DNA of 64,000 bases, from positions 110,460 through 174,459 of the forward strand of contig JANPBU010000045.1 of assembly GCA_031430595.1 (NCBI GenBank). Direction: 5' to 3'. Both the position numbers and the translations under genes were made by a program. This document shows positions 8,360 through 16,592 of this stretch, piece by piece. Position 1 is the stretch's first letter. Each line of letters opens with the position of its first letter. The stretch is from JANNBN01 sp031430595. Its GTDB lineage: Bacteria > Actinomycetota > Acidimicrobiia > Acidimicrobiales > JANYDT01. The notes beneath the pieces were generated by a model, which saw only the letters and a program-made list of their open reading frames with translations, did not search any database and had not been told where the DNA came from.

Positions 8360-9525
8360 GCACGGTTATTCAAGATGTTAAACGGCACGCAAAATCGGGT
8401 GACCTTGGTGCCCTGCCGGTACTTATAGGCCTCGTGTTGATCTGGACCGTATTCACCCTATTGAACCATCGATTCATTTCTCCTGACAACCTGTCGAACC
8501 TGGCCCTTCAAATGGCACCAGTTGGCACCATGTCACTCGGCATTGTTCTGGTGCTACTTCTCGGTGAGATTGATCTTTCGGCTGGCTCGGTGAGCGGTTT
8601 GTGTGGTGCAATTTTGGCCGTCGTCCACGTGCGCCACGGTCTTCATCCGCTGATCGGAATTGCTGCGGCTTTGGCTGCTGCCGGAGTTATTGGTGGTTTG
8701 CAGGGCACCATTATTGAACGCCTCCGAATCCCATCATTCGTGGTGACGCTCTCTGGCCTTATTGGTTGGCAGGGTCTGCAACTCTGGACCCTAGGCAAGC
8801 AGGGCACCATCAACCTCTCGTTTACCGGAAGCATTGCGAAGCTCAGCGGAACGTATTTGCACCCTCTGCTCGGCTTTGCCCTTGCGGTTGTGATCCCGCT
8901 CGGTGTTGCATTCGTTGCGATCACCGATCAGCGCCGCCGTACCGGTCGAGGGCTACCGGTACCAACCCAATCGGCGATCTTTGCGAAGCCGTTGATCATC
9001 GGTGTGGTTACGGTTGGCCTGGCGCTACTGCTCAATGCGAGCCAAGGGGTTCCGTTAACGCTTGTCATCTTCACACTGCTCGTGATCGCCGTCGACTGGG
9101 TCTTGATTCGAACCCGATTCGGACGACATGTGTATGCGACAGGTGGAGGAATCGAGGCTGCGCGAAGGGCGGGTGTAAACGTCAGTCGTATTCGTACGTA
9201 CGTCTTTATTGCGTCTTCTATGCTGGCTGCCGCCGGAGGCATCCTGGCCGTAAGTCGATTGGCCGCAGTAAATCAAAGTACCGGCGGAAGCGACACACTG
9301 TTGAACGCAATCGCGGCCGCGGTAATCGGCGGAACCAGCCTATTTGGAGGAAGAGGCCGGGCGTACTCCGCCCTACTCGGGTCACTCGTCATTGTGTCGA
9401 TTGCTAATGGAATGTTCCTCCTGAGCCTTGACTCGAGTGTTCGATTTATGATTACCGGTGCCGTTCTTTTGTCAGCTGTGGTTGTCGATTCCTTCACCCG
9501 TCGTGGACAGACGGTTAGACGATGA
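8356..9525 (+). CDS. Sugar ABC transporter permease (XylH/FrcC-like)
   Basis: A 389-residue polytopic membrane protein with around ten hydrophobic segments. Family features include the N-terminal LNHRFISPDNLSNLALQMAP, GEIDLSAGSVSGLCGA, TLSGLIGWQGLQLWTLG, the cytoplasmic loop FGRHVYATGGGIEAARRAGV (the ATPase-coupling region), and near the C-terminus AAAVIGGTSLFGGRGRAYSA. Start is GTG at 8356, overlapping the ATPase stop by four bases. It forms the membrane channel for the sugar captured by the upstream lipoprotein. The next gene overlaps its stop. Confidence 0.94.
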   Translation: MSTVIQDVKRHAKSGDLGALPVLIGLVLIWTVFTLLNHRFISPDNLSNLALQMAPVGTMSLGIVLVLLLGEIDLSAGSVSGLCGAILAVVHVRHGLHPLIGIAAALAAAGVIGGLQGTIIERLRIPSFVVTLSGLIGWQGLQLWTLGKQGTINLSFTGSIAKLSGTYLHPLLGFALAVVIPLGVAFVAITDQRRRTGRGLPVPTQSAIFAKPLIIGVVTVGLALLLNASQGVPLTLVIFTLLVIAVDWVLIRTRFGRHVYATGGGIEAARRAGVNVSRIRTYVFIASSMLAAAGGILAVSRLAAVNQSTGGSDTLLNAIAAAVIGGTSLFGGRGRAYSALLGSLVIVSIANGMFLLSLDSSVRFMITGAVLLSAVVVDSFTRRGQTVRR

Positions 9526-10451
9526 GTCTCAGACTGCCGGTCGGGCAGCAGGACTTCGCGCAGACCCGCTCCGTCATCGCTATAGACTTCGGGGGAAGCA
9601 AAGTTGCCCTCGCCCTCTTCGACGCGTCGGGCTCAATCGCGAAGCACATGAGGGTTCCGATTGCCGAGGGTGATACCGCCCAAGCCGTATTGCATGAGGT
9701 AATCGCTCAGGCAGCGAAGCTCCTAGCGCAAGATCGAACGGCTGTGATTGGTGCGGTATCACCAGGCGTCATTTTGGATGACCGCATCCTGCTTGCACCC
9801 AATGTTGTTGGTTGGCCCGAAGTTGCCCTTGCTCGCCAACTATCCGAAGGGCTTGACGGTTGCGCGGTCTTCGTTGGTAACGACGTGAAGGCGGCTGCTG
9901 CAGTTGAATCGACACTAGGAAACCTGCATGGTTGCGACCCTGGTCTTTACCTAAACCTAGGAACCGGAATCGCCGCCGCACTCGTGGTGAACGGGGTTGT
10001 CATTCAGGGGGCCCACGGGGCATCGGGCGAGATCGGATACAACTCGGCAATCAACAACATCAACGCTAACAGAGCGACATCGCTTGAAGAGGTGGTTGGG
10101 TCGCGAGCTTTGGTACGTCGGGCTCAAGAAGTGGGCTTTGACTATGTTGAACCTAGAGAAGTATTTGCCTCGACGGCGACACCTTGCGTGCGGGTTGTAG
10201 CTGACTTCCTCGATGAGGTTGCCGTTCATCTCAGACACATTGTGCACTTAGTTGATCCGGCTCGAATAGTGCTGGGCGGGGGATTGATCGGGTCGGCCGA
10301 TGTCATCATTCCCGGTTTGTTAGCCAGGCTTTCAGTAAAGACTCGACCAGTGCCCGATGTTTGTGTTTCGGCGTTTGGGGCCCAAGCGTCATTGCACGGT
10401 GCCTGCCTAGTTGCCCTTGTTGGCGCAAAAGAGTCTGAGGGTACGTGCTGA
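9522..10451 (+). CDS. ROK-family sugar kinase without the zinc cysteines
   Basis: Probably phosphorylates the imported sugar on entry. The ATP-binding phosphate-1 motif IDFGGSK is at residues 21-27, the catalytic Asp is Asp121 in VGNDVKAAA, LNLGTGI is at 144-150 and GASGEIGY at 166-173. After GEIGY the sequence runs NSAINNINANR with no CxCGxxGC, so the structural zinc site of typical bacterial ROK kinases is missing. At 309 residues it is normal in length and has no DNA-binding domain, unlike the divergent ROK repressor. It overlaps the permease stop and its own stop overlaps the next start (TGATG). Confidence 0.9.
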   Translation: MSLRLPVGQQDFAQTRSVIAIDFGGSKVALALFDASGSIAKHMRVPIAEGDTAQAVLHEVIAQAAKLLAQDRTAVIGAVSPGVILDDRILLAPNVVGWPEVALARQLSEGLDGCAVFVGNDVKAAAAVESTLGNLHGCDPGLYLNLGTGIAAALVVNGVVIQGAHGASGEIGYNSAINNINANRATSLEEVVGSRALVRRAQEVGFDYVEPREVFASTATPCVRVVADFLDEVAVHLRHIVHLVDPARIVLGGGLIGSADVIIPGLLARLSVKTRPVPDVCVSAFGAQASLHGACLVALVGAKESEGTC

Positions 10452-11503
10452 TGTCGGCATCATCAATCATGCAGTCAGAAATGGCTGAACAGCCGAAGGT
10501 GATTCGTACATTGCTTGATCGCCGAGAGCATGACCGGTTGGCCATTCGATCGACCATGAACGCCGCGCCCATAGGTGTGCTTATAATTGCGCGCGGGTCG
10601 AGCCTGAACACGGGCACCTATTTGGCGTACCTCATCGAGGTAATTGCCGGGGTGCCGGTAAGTTTGGCCCGCCCAAGTGTTTTTACTCGTTACGGCGCTC
10701 GTCCGAATTATTCCGGGTGGGTAGCAATTGCGATTTCTCAATCGGGTCGAACCCCAGAAATTGTTTCAACCTCAGAGATGGTTCAAGCGTGCGGGGCAAC
10801 ACTCATTACGTTGACGAATGACGAATCGAGCCCACTCGCTCAACTTGGGTCGCTTCATGTTTGTCTTGCAGCCGGACCCGAAATTGCGGTTCCGGCCACC
10901 AAAACCGTAACTGCTCAGATGATCCTTGCACTTACCATAGCGATCGCTCTTCGCAACCCGCTAGCGCCCGTCGATTCGTTCGGTGGGCTTGATGCTGAGT
11001 TGAATCAGCTTCCGGGGGCTGTGCAGTCGCTGCTTGAAGATGTTGGACCGGCAGCCGAATTGGCGCAGAAGTGGAAGTCCTCAGGGCGTTTGAGCGTGCT
11101 CGGTCGTGGGTTCGGGTTTGGGGCAGCGAACGAGATCGCACTGAAGGTGCGAGAAGTCGCCGGTGTGTTTGGCGAAGCTTGGTCGGTCACCGCCTTTCGT
11201 CACGGACCAATCGCTGGCCTGTCACCCGAGATCCCGGTTTTGATGACAAGTATGCATTCGGTCATTGATGTCGATACGAGATACGTGATCGGGGCACTTA
11301 CGGCTCAGGGCAATCAGATTGCACTTTGCGCCCCGGTTGATGTTGGTATCGATGTAACGCTTCCGTTTCCATCAGGGTTCAGTGAAATGGTGTCGCCAAT
11401 CTTGGCGGTTGTACGTGGTCAACAACTCTGTGCACAGATGGCTTTTGTTCGAGGCTTAAACGTCGACCAACCCCGGGGCCTCAGCAAAGTCACTCTGACG
11501 TAA
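10451..11503 (+). CDS. SIS-domain sugar isomerase/deaminase-like protein (GlmS C-terminal type)
   Basis: About 350 residues with two SIS halves, like the isomerase domain of glucosamine-6-phosphate synthase but without a glutaminase domain. Telling segments are ISQSGRTPEIVSTSEM, GPEIAVPATKTVTAQMILAL, GRGFGFGAANEIALKVREVAG and FRHGPIAGL. Stand-alone proteins of this kind (AgaS, FrlB, GlmS-like deaminases) convert amino-sugar or glycated-amine phosphates. Its place at the end of a transporter-kinase operon suggests that the imported sugar is an amino or N-acetyl sugar, phosphorylated by the ROK kinase and isomerised or deaminated here. No deacetylase (NagA) is nearby. ATG 10451 overlaps the kinase stop. 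Confidence 0.85.
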   Translation: MSASSIMQSEMAEQPKVIRTLLDRREHDRLAIRSTMNAAPIGVLIIARGSSLNTGTYLAYLIEVIAGVPVSLARPSVFTRYGARPNYSGWVAIAISQSGRTPEIVSTSEMVQACGATLITLTNDESSPLAQLGSLHVCLAAGPEIAVPATKTVTAQMILALTIAIALRNPLAPVDSFGGLDAELNQLPGAVQSLLEDVGPAAELAQKWKSSGRLSVLGRGFGFGAANEIALKVREVAGVFGEAWSVTAFRHGPIAGLSPEIPVLMTSMHSVIDVDTRYVIGALTAQGNQIALCAPVDVGIDVTLPFPSGFSEMVSPILAVVRGQQLCAQMAFVRGLNVDQPRGLSKVTLT

Positions 11504-11609
11504 CCAGATTTGAAAGATGTCGATGCCGTGTGGGTTAGCGGCGTTTAGGGCCGCGAATCGGTCCGACGACCCGGGGTGCTGCGAGGGGAAGTAACGTAGG
11601 TGGTTCTTC

Positions 11610-13658
11610 ATGCGTCGGCTGTTCTTCCCCACAGCGGCGGTTCTGGTGGTGCTGATTGGCATTGCCGACCCCACGCTCGGCGTCGTTCCCGCAGTCGCGT
11701 CCCTTAACCGACAGGTGAGTCAGTCTCCGGCCCCCGTACCGGTAGGCGATCCGCTGCCGACTGCACCGACAGGGCCCACCTCGCCGCCACCGGTGCCAAC
11801 GGTTCCACTGATTGTCCCCGAAACCACACCTGGCCAAACCGTGCCTGGCCAGACCGCACCGGGCCAAACCGTGCCGCCAACTCAACCCGGTGTTCGAACC
11901 GTCGTACTTACCGGTCACGGATACGGTCACGGCCGTGGAATGGGCCAATGGGGCGCATACGGTTATGCGGTCGAAAAGGGCTGGAACTACCGGCGGATCC
12001 TCGATTACTTCTACGGCAACACAGCACCAGGCAAGCTCAACCCGCAATCGTCACTTGCCGTCCGCCTTATTTCGAATGACAACAAAACCCTGACGGTTTA
12101 CCAGGGTGCAGGCAACATCTGGCTCGGTGTGAACGGCGAGGTAACCGGCCCTCGCCCCGGTGACGGTCAGGTCACTACGCCACCCACCACTGCGCCAGTC
12201 GCAATCGAGCCCGGAACCACGATCGCTGCGAAACCCGGGCCAGTCCCGGTTGGAACACTGCAGCCGCAGCCAGTCGTGGACGGAACCGTCGCGCCGACGG
12301 TGCCAGGAGACTCAACGACGACTCCGCTCGTTCCCGCACCGGCTGCTGGCTGGTCGTCGATCCCAGCTGGCCCGTCAGTCATTCGAATTCAACTTGCAGG
12401 CGGCGGAAAATTCACGATTAGCGAGTCGACGTCGTGTGCCGGACCGTTCACCGTCCGAGCAACCGTAAGCGCACCCTCGGTGGCAATCTCGACCGGACCC
12501 GCAGTCGCAGCAAATCGTGACGACCCGTCATCCATGCTGCAGCTCTGCCAGGCAAGCGGTTCGCGTCGCGTATATCGGGGTGAACTGGTAGCTGTAGACG
12601 GCAAACCTAACCAGTACACGGCAAACCGCGTGTTGATGGAGGACTATCTGCGTGGTGTCGTTCCAGCCGAGGTTCCCTCGGGTTGGGGTTCGAAGCCCAA
12701 CGGAATGGAATCGCTCAAAGCGCAGGCAGTGGCTGCCCGCTCATACTCGTCGGCTGAACGTCGAAGCGGCTTCGCCAATACCTGCGACACCGTTGCGTGC
12801 CAGGTTTACCTTGGCCGAGGTGAGGTTAAGAGTGGTGGAGCATTTGTGTCGTTCGAAGATGCCCGAACCGATCAAGCGGTTTCAGACACTGCCGGTGAGG
12901 TTCGAGTTGACAGTCAAGGAACCCCGATTCGAACCGAGTTTTCGTCGTCAACGGGCGGCCAAAGTGCCCCCGGTGCGTTTCCTCCGGTTCGCGACGAAGG
13001 TGACGCTTCACCGGCCAACCCCCATTCAACCTGGACGGTTACGCTGCCCGCTGCCCGTCTTGAGTCGGGTCGAAAACTCGGTGCGTTTCGTGATTTGGTG
13101 GTGACGCTGCGTGATGGAGTGGGTCCGTATGGGGGCCGGGTCCAAAACCTGGTGTTGAAGTTCGAAAAGGGTGACGTTGCCCTCAAAAGCGGAGAATTCT
13201 TGCGGGCCTACAACCTTCGCTCGGTGTTGTTCGACGTGAAGGTGCTCGATTCCAACTCAGGCACACCGGGCCAATCGGCGACTGCGGTTCCGGAAACCAT
13301 TCCCGTTGACGGAACATCTGGTGGTGGGGTTGGTTTGGCAAACGCAGCAGTTGTGTCAACACCTGACCTGATAACCCCCACTCCACCGAGTACCGTGCCG
13401 GTTTCGACCCAGCCACCTCCAAAAAACGTGAGGCAGTCGGCCACGAAGTCAAAGAAGCCAACCACCACCACCAAAACCACTGCCCCAAGCGATGTAGTGC
13501 AAAACCCAACCCCGACCGTCAAGGTCAAGGGTGTTTCGGTGAGCAAAAAACCTAAGACGAGCGTTGATTCCGTGCCGCCAAGCACCGTTGCGCAAACGAC
13601 CCGGGTTCCGGTTAAGAAAAAGCCGATAACGACAACGAAGACCAAGAAGAAGGTCTAG
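11610..13658 (+). CDS. Secreted SpoIID/LytB-domain protein with long low-complexity tails
   Basis: A signal peptide (MRRLFFPTAAVLVVLIGIA) is followed by a Pro/Thr-rich segment with GQTVP/GQTAP repeats (about residues 40-95), the motif GHGYGHGRGMGQWGAYGYA (102-120), a second Pro/Thr/Val-rich insert, then the SpoIID core from about residue 330 (LMEDYLRGVVPAEVPSGWG, LKAQAVAARSYS, EFSSSTGGQSAP). The last ~80 residues are Ser/Thr/Lys-rich with repeated KKP and TTTK units and are strongly basic, suited to wall binding. SpoIID/LytB proteins act on or enhance enzymes acting on peptidoglycan glycan chains. The family is common in non-sporulating actinobacteria, so sporulation is not implied. No terminator was seen before the convergent cytochrome gene. 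Confidence 0.88.
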   Translation: MRRLFFPTAAVLVVLIGIADPTLGVVPAVASLNRQVSQSPAPVPVGDPLPTAPTGPTSPPPVPTVPLIVPETTPGQTVPGQTAPGQTVPPTQPGVRTVVLTGHGYGHGRGMGQWGAYGYAVEKGWNYRRILDYFYGNTAPGKLNPQSSLAVRLISNDNKTLTVYQGAGNIWLGVNGEVTGPRPGDGQVTTPPTTAPVAIEPGTTIAAKPGPVPVGTLQPQPVVDGTVAPTVPGDSTTTPLVPAPAAGWSSIPAGPSVIRIQLAGGGKFTISESTSCAGPFTVRATVSAPSVAISTGPAVAANRDDPSSMLQLCQASGSRRVYRGELVAVDGKPNQYTANRVLMEDYLRGVVPAEVPSGWGSKPNGMESLKAQAVAARSYSSAERRSGFANTCDTVACQVYLGRGEVKSGGAFVSFEDARTDQAVSDTAGEVRVDSQGTPIRTEFSSSTGGQSAPGAFPPVRDEGDASPANPHSTWTVTLPAARLESGRKLGAFRDLVVTLRDGVGPYGGRVQNLVLKFEKGDVALKSGEFLRAYNLRSVLFDVKVLDSNSGTPGQSATAVPETIPVDGTSGGGVGLANAAVVSTPDLITPTPPSTVPVSTQPPPKNVRQSATKSKKPTTTTKTTAPSDVVQNPTPTVKVKGVSVSKKPKTSVDSVPPSTVAQTTRVPVKKKPITTTKTKKKV

Positions 13659-13708
13659 TCGCGTCGATCTAGATTCACCTGGCTCGTTTGGCCGAAGTAG
13701 GGGAAGGG

Positions 13709-14479
13709 TCAGTAGCCCTTGCGCCCAGCGCCGCAAACACCAGCGGTGGTGATGTCGAGCTTGGCCTGTTCTGCGCCGATCTCTTCAGCGGTTGGCTCTT
13801 CGAGACCAGCCTCAGGAACTGGATACGGCTTGTCGGAAAGAATCGACCGCTCGTACTCAATCACATACAAAATTTGTTCGGCGGTGAGGTCAGGGAATGC
13901 TGGCATTCCGACGAGTGCCTTGTGTTCGCCACCTTCTCGCTTCGGATTGCCATACGGAACACCTTTTTCACATGAACCGTGTCGAACGAAGGCAATCTGT
14001 TGTTCGGCCTTCAAGAAGGTCAGTTCAGCCTGACCCTTCCACAGCGGACGCCCGATACCCAGACCAGCTTCACTGCCGCCACCATTGGCCCCATGGCATG
14101 CCGCACACTGGGCCGAAAAGATAGTTGCACCAATTTGTTCGGGGGTTTCTTGGGTGCTTACCGGAACATTGAATACGCCGCTATAGAAAAATGCCCACAT
14201 CGGCACGCCGACCATCAACAACACCCTGAACGACTTTGCGAAGGCCAAACCCTTGATGACAGGAGCCTTAGGCGCACTTGCTGGCACCGGGGCGACAATC
14301 TTCGTAGCCTTCGCCATGGAAGCGGTTGCGACTGCCGGGGTGGTGGAAGCACCCGATGGAACAGATGCCGCAACTGCCGGAGCACCCGACGACGGTGAGG
14401 TTTCGCCGTCGCCTCCTCCGCTCAATGCCGAACGACGCGCCTTTGAGCGAGCTAACAGGTGTTCAGGAATTTCTGCCAC
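13709..14479 (-). CDS. Membrane-anchored monoheme cytochrome c of the bc-complex locus
   Basis: A 256-residue protein: an N-terminal motif EIPEHLLARSKARRSA (residues 3-18), an Ala/Pro/Ser-rich cytoplasmic linker, one transmembrane segment at about 84-103, then a class I cytochrome c domain with CAACH (125-129) and the axial Met in LVGMPAFPDL (Met192). It likely carries electrons between the quinol oxidoreductase and a terminal oxidase. The start is GTG at 14479 with AGGG about 8 bases upstream. It is divergent from the complex genes across a 273-base region holding a Crp-like site. Cytochrome c domain certain; partner inferred. Confidence 0.88.
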   Translation of the reverse strand: MAEIPEHLLARSKARRSALSGGGDGETSPSSGAPAVAASVPSGASTTPAVATASMAKATKIVAPVPASAPKAPVIKGLAFAKSFRVLLMVGVPMWAFFYSGVFNVPVSTQETPEQIGATIFSAQCAACHGANGGGSEAGLGIGRPLWKGQAELTFLKAEQQIAFVRHGSCEKGVPYGNPKREGGEHKALVGMPAFPDLTAEQILYVIEYERSILSDKPYPVPEAGLEEPTAEEIGAEQAKLDITTAGVCGAGRKGY

Positions 14480-14717
14480 GACGGGTCCCTTTCAAAGCAG
14501 AAGACGAGCCAATGGGCGCACGTCAACTGCATAAATGTAGGCGCGAAGCGACGCAAGCATGAAACGTCTCGTAAAGCCATCGTTCGCAGTGACCTGTTCG
14601 TGCTCGTAGGCCGATCAGAAGCAGGCCTGATGATGAGGGGGTTCGGCCCACGACGTGGTAAACCATGTGGTGCTGAGTTTGGTGTAGACCTGCACTGAAA
14701 ACGGCACCGTTACCGCT

Positions 14718-14733
14718 TGTGAAACAAATCACG
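14718..14733 (+). promoter_or_regulatory. Crp/GlxR-like palindromic site upstream of the bc-complex operon
   Basis: TGTGAAACAAATCACG is TGTGA, six bases, then TCACG: one base from the Crp/GlxR consensus TGTGA-N6-TCACA. It lies 20 bases before the ATG of the first operon gene at 14753, inside the divergent intergenic region shared with the cytochrome c gene. Actinobacterial Crp/GlxR proteins are known to control respiratory genes. No regulator gene is in the window, so this is a motif match only. Confidence 0.45.
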
Positions 14734-14752
14734 ATCCCGTGAGGAACTACCG

Positions 14753-15274
14753 ATGACCGCCTTCATTTCGTCAACCTTGGCCCTACTCGCAGCCTGCGGG
14801 ATGGTTCTTTGGTACGCCAAACGCCGCCCGGCTGGTACTTCGGTAACCTGGGGTCAGGCGATGCTGGCAGCGATCTTTATCTTTGGCGTCATGTTTTTGG
14901 CCTACGGCATCGTGCCGCATCAGTTCCTCAACTGGGCTGACTCTGAACTCAAATGGCGTGGCGATGCAACTGGTATTCCCCTTGGGCCACTGTCGTACAT
15001 AATCCCAAACGACATCGACAACCATTACATCTCGGCCAGCAAAAATGTGCTGTGGCCGAAAGGCATCACGTTCTTTGGCCGGGGTCGCATCACGCTCAGC
15101 AAAGAGACGATTCGCGACATTGTTGCGGCAACGATTTATATCGTGTTCCTAGGCGGCCAGATCTTCCTCTTCAAAGCGTGGCAAGACCGAGGTAAGAAGG
15201 CCGAGGCGAAGCTCAAAGCCGCCGCCGTCGAAATCACCAGCACCTACGGCCGTCCGTTGGTCAAGCGAGCATAG
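14753..15274 (+). CDS. Unknown membrane protein, first gene of the bc-complex operon
   Basis: I do not recognise the family. The 173 residues show three hydrophobic segments (about 4-22, 36-55 and 122-142), a central polar loop with PNDIDNHYISASKNVLWPKG, and a basic Lys/Ala-rich C-terminal tail (RGKKAEAKLKAAAVEI). The ATG follows GAGGAACTACCG, a good ribosome binding site. The gene is 12 bases before the ferredoxin gene and co-directional with cytochrome b, Rieske and cytochrome c genes, so an accessory or lineage-specific subunit of the quinol:cytochrome c oxidoreductase is the reasonable inference. No metal or heme motif is visible. Confidence 0.7.
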   Translation: MTAFISSTLALLAACGMVLWYAKRRPAGTSVTWGQAMLAAIFIFGVMFLAYGIVPHQFLNWADSELKWRGDATGIPLGPLSYIIPNDIDNHYISASKNVLWPKGITFFGRGRITLSKETIRDIVAATIYIVFLGGQIFLFKAWQDRGKKAEAKLKAAAVEITSTYGRPLVKRA

Positions 15275-15286
15275 GAACGCATTGCC

Positions 15287-15694
15287 ATGGCTGATGCCAA
15301 CCCACCGCTCCCGTATTTTCCCGGTGACTACATTCTCACCGAGATTTCGGTTGACGACCTGAACAAGTCGGTTAAACCGAAGCAGTTCTTACATATTGAC
15401 CAGTCTGAATGCATCATGTGCGAAGGCTGTGTCGATATCTGTCCGTGGAAGTGCATCCACATGCTCTCGGCCAACACCGTCGCCGATGCCGTTGATGTTG
15501 TTGCCCCTGGTGTCGACCCCGACGACCATGTCGTTTTCGTGGTCGATGAAGACGTGTGCACCCGTTGCGGCCTCTGTGTCGATCGGTGTCCAACCGGCGT
15601 GATCATTATGGGTAAGGCCGGTGTTGCCCCACGCGATGGAGATCAGCACCATCGTGATAACAAACACGGCTACGGCTATGGGATGAGATTCTGA
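15287..15694 (+). CDS. Two-cluster [4Fe-4S] ferredoxin within the bc-complex operon
   Basis: 135 residues with two cluster motifs: CIMCEGCVDIC followed by Pro (Cys42, 45, 48, 52) and CTRCGLCVDRC followed by Pro (Cys91, 94, 97, 101), plus an extra Cys56. The spacing between motifs is longer than in small clostridial ferredoxins, with an insert rich in Ala/Val/Asp. It has no signal peptide and is probably cytoplasmic. Ferredoxin genes are not standard members of bc-complex operons. It may feed the complex or, as an inference, serve the NuoEFG-less complex I encoded about 20 kb downstream. A ribosome binding site is weak (GGAACG 7 bases before the ATG). Confidence 0.9.
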   Translation: MADANPPLPYFPGDYILTEISVDDLNKSVKPKQFLHIDQSECIMCEGCVDICPWKCIHMLSANTVADAVDVVAPGVDPDDHVVFVVDEDVCTRCGLCVDRCPTGVIIMGKAGVAPRDGDQHHRDNKHGYGYGMRF

Positions 15695-15775
15695 TCCGAT
15701 GTTGTACGTGAACCGATTCGTGACCCGCTTCATTATTCGAAACCTGAAGAAAGCACTCTGAGGAGTACCAGCACC

Positions 15776-16549
15776 ATGGCAACCCCAATGCGCCCAACGC
15801 CACAACAAAAAGTGGCAGAACTGACGGAACGAGTACAAGGCAGCCAAGCCTGGAACTCGATATTCCGCCCGGGTTCAATCTTCCGTAAGGGCTATACCGA
15901 TAGCCCCCGTAACCGGTCATACGTGATCATGAACTCGTTGCTCTACCACTTGCACCCAGTGAAGGTAAAGCGTCACGCAGTGAAGGTCAGCTACACGCTG
16001 TGCCTCGGTGGTTTGAGTTTCTTCTTGTTCATCGTGCTGACGATTACGGGTATTTTCTTGATGTTCTTCTATACGCCTGACGTCACGAAGGCCTACAGCG
16101 ACATCCAGTCACTGCATACGTCGGTTGCGTTCGGGCTTCTGCTTCGTAACATGCATAGATGGGGTGCGCATCTCATGGTGCTCGCTGTATTCATGCATAT
16201 GGCCCGGGTTTTTTATCACGGTGCCTACAAGGCCCCTCGTGAGTTCAACTGGGTCATCGGCGTCATTTTGCTCATGCTTACCCTGTTGCTTTCGTTCACC
16301 GGCTACCTGCTTCCTTGGGATCAGCTCGCACTCTGGGCGGTGACGGTTGGTACCAACATGATTGGTTACACACCGGTCTTTGGAAGCCAGTCAAGGTTCG
16401 TGTTGTTGGCCGGAAAAGAAATCGGCTCCGGAACCTTGTTGCGTTGGTACGTCTTGCACGTACTGCTCTTCCCGTTCATCATCGTCATTTTCATGGCGAT
16501 CCACTTCTGGCGTGTCCGCAAAGACGGCGGCATCTCCGGGCCGCTGTAA
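15776..16549 (+). CDS. qcrB: Cytochrome b, N-terminal (b6-like) subunit
   Basis: Quinol-oxidising diheme subunit. Of the 257 residues, helix B carries NMHRWGAHLMVLAVFMHMAR with heme ligands His127 and His141, and helix D carries LHVLLFPFIIVIFMAIH with His228 and His243. The 14-residue gap between the helix D histidines is the b6f-type spacing; mitochondrial-type cytochrome b has 13. GYLLPWDQ (residues 176-183) matches the conserved cd-loop region. The protein stops after four helices, so the C-terminal half is supplied by the next gene. AGGAG lies upstream of the ATG. The N-terminal 50 residues are polar and basic. Confidence 0.93.
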   Translation: MATPMRPTPQQKVAELTERVQGSQAWNSIFRPGSIFRKGYTDSPRNRSYVIMNSLLYHLHPVKVKRHAVKVSYTLCLGGLSFFLFIVLTITGIFLMFFYTPDVTKAYSDIQSLHTSVAFGLLLRNMHRWGAHLMVLAVFMHMARVFYHGAYKAPREFNWVIGVILLMLTLLLSFTGYLLPWDQLALWAVTVGTNMIGYTPVFGSQSRFVLLAGKEIGSGTLLRWYVLHVLLFPFIIVIFMAIHFWRVRKDGGISGPL

Positions 16550-16592
16550 GCCGTTTTAAGAGCGTTTGTAGAGAGTAGAGAGGCTGAACAAC

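Noticed and set aside
12676..12695. GGTTCGAAGCCC resembling a tRNA T-arm
   Set aside because: It lies inside the SpoIID-domain coding region and no cloverleaf could be built around it. Another such match at about 59842 lies in a CRISPR spacer.
15699..15761. A 20-codon basic open frame (MLYVNRFVTRFIIRNLKKAL) between the ferredoxin and cytochrome b genes
   Set aside because: Size is compatible with a small protein and its stop sits by the cytochrome b ribosome binding site, but there is no clear ribosome binding site and no comparison to support it.
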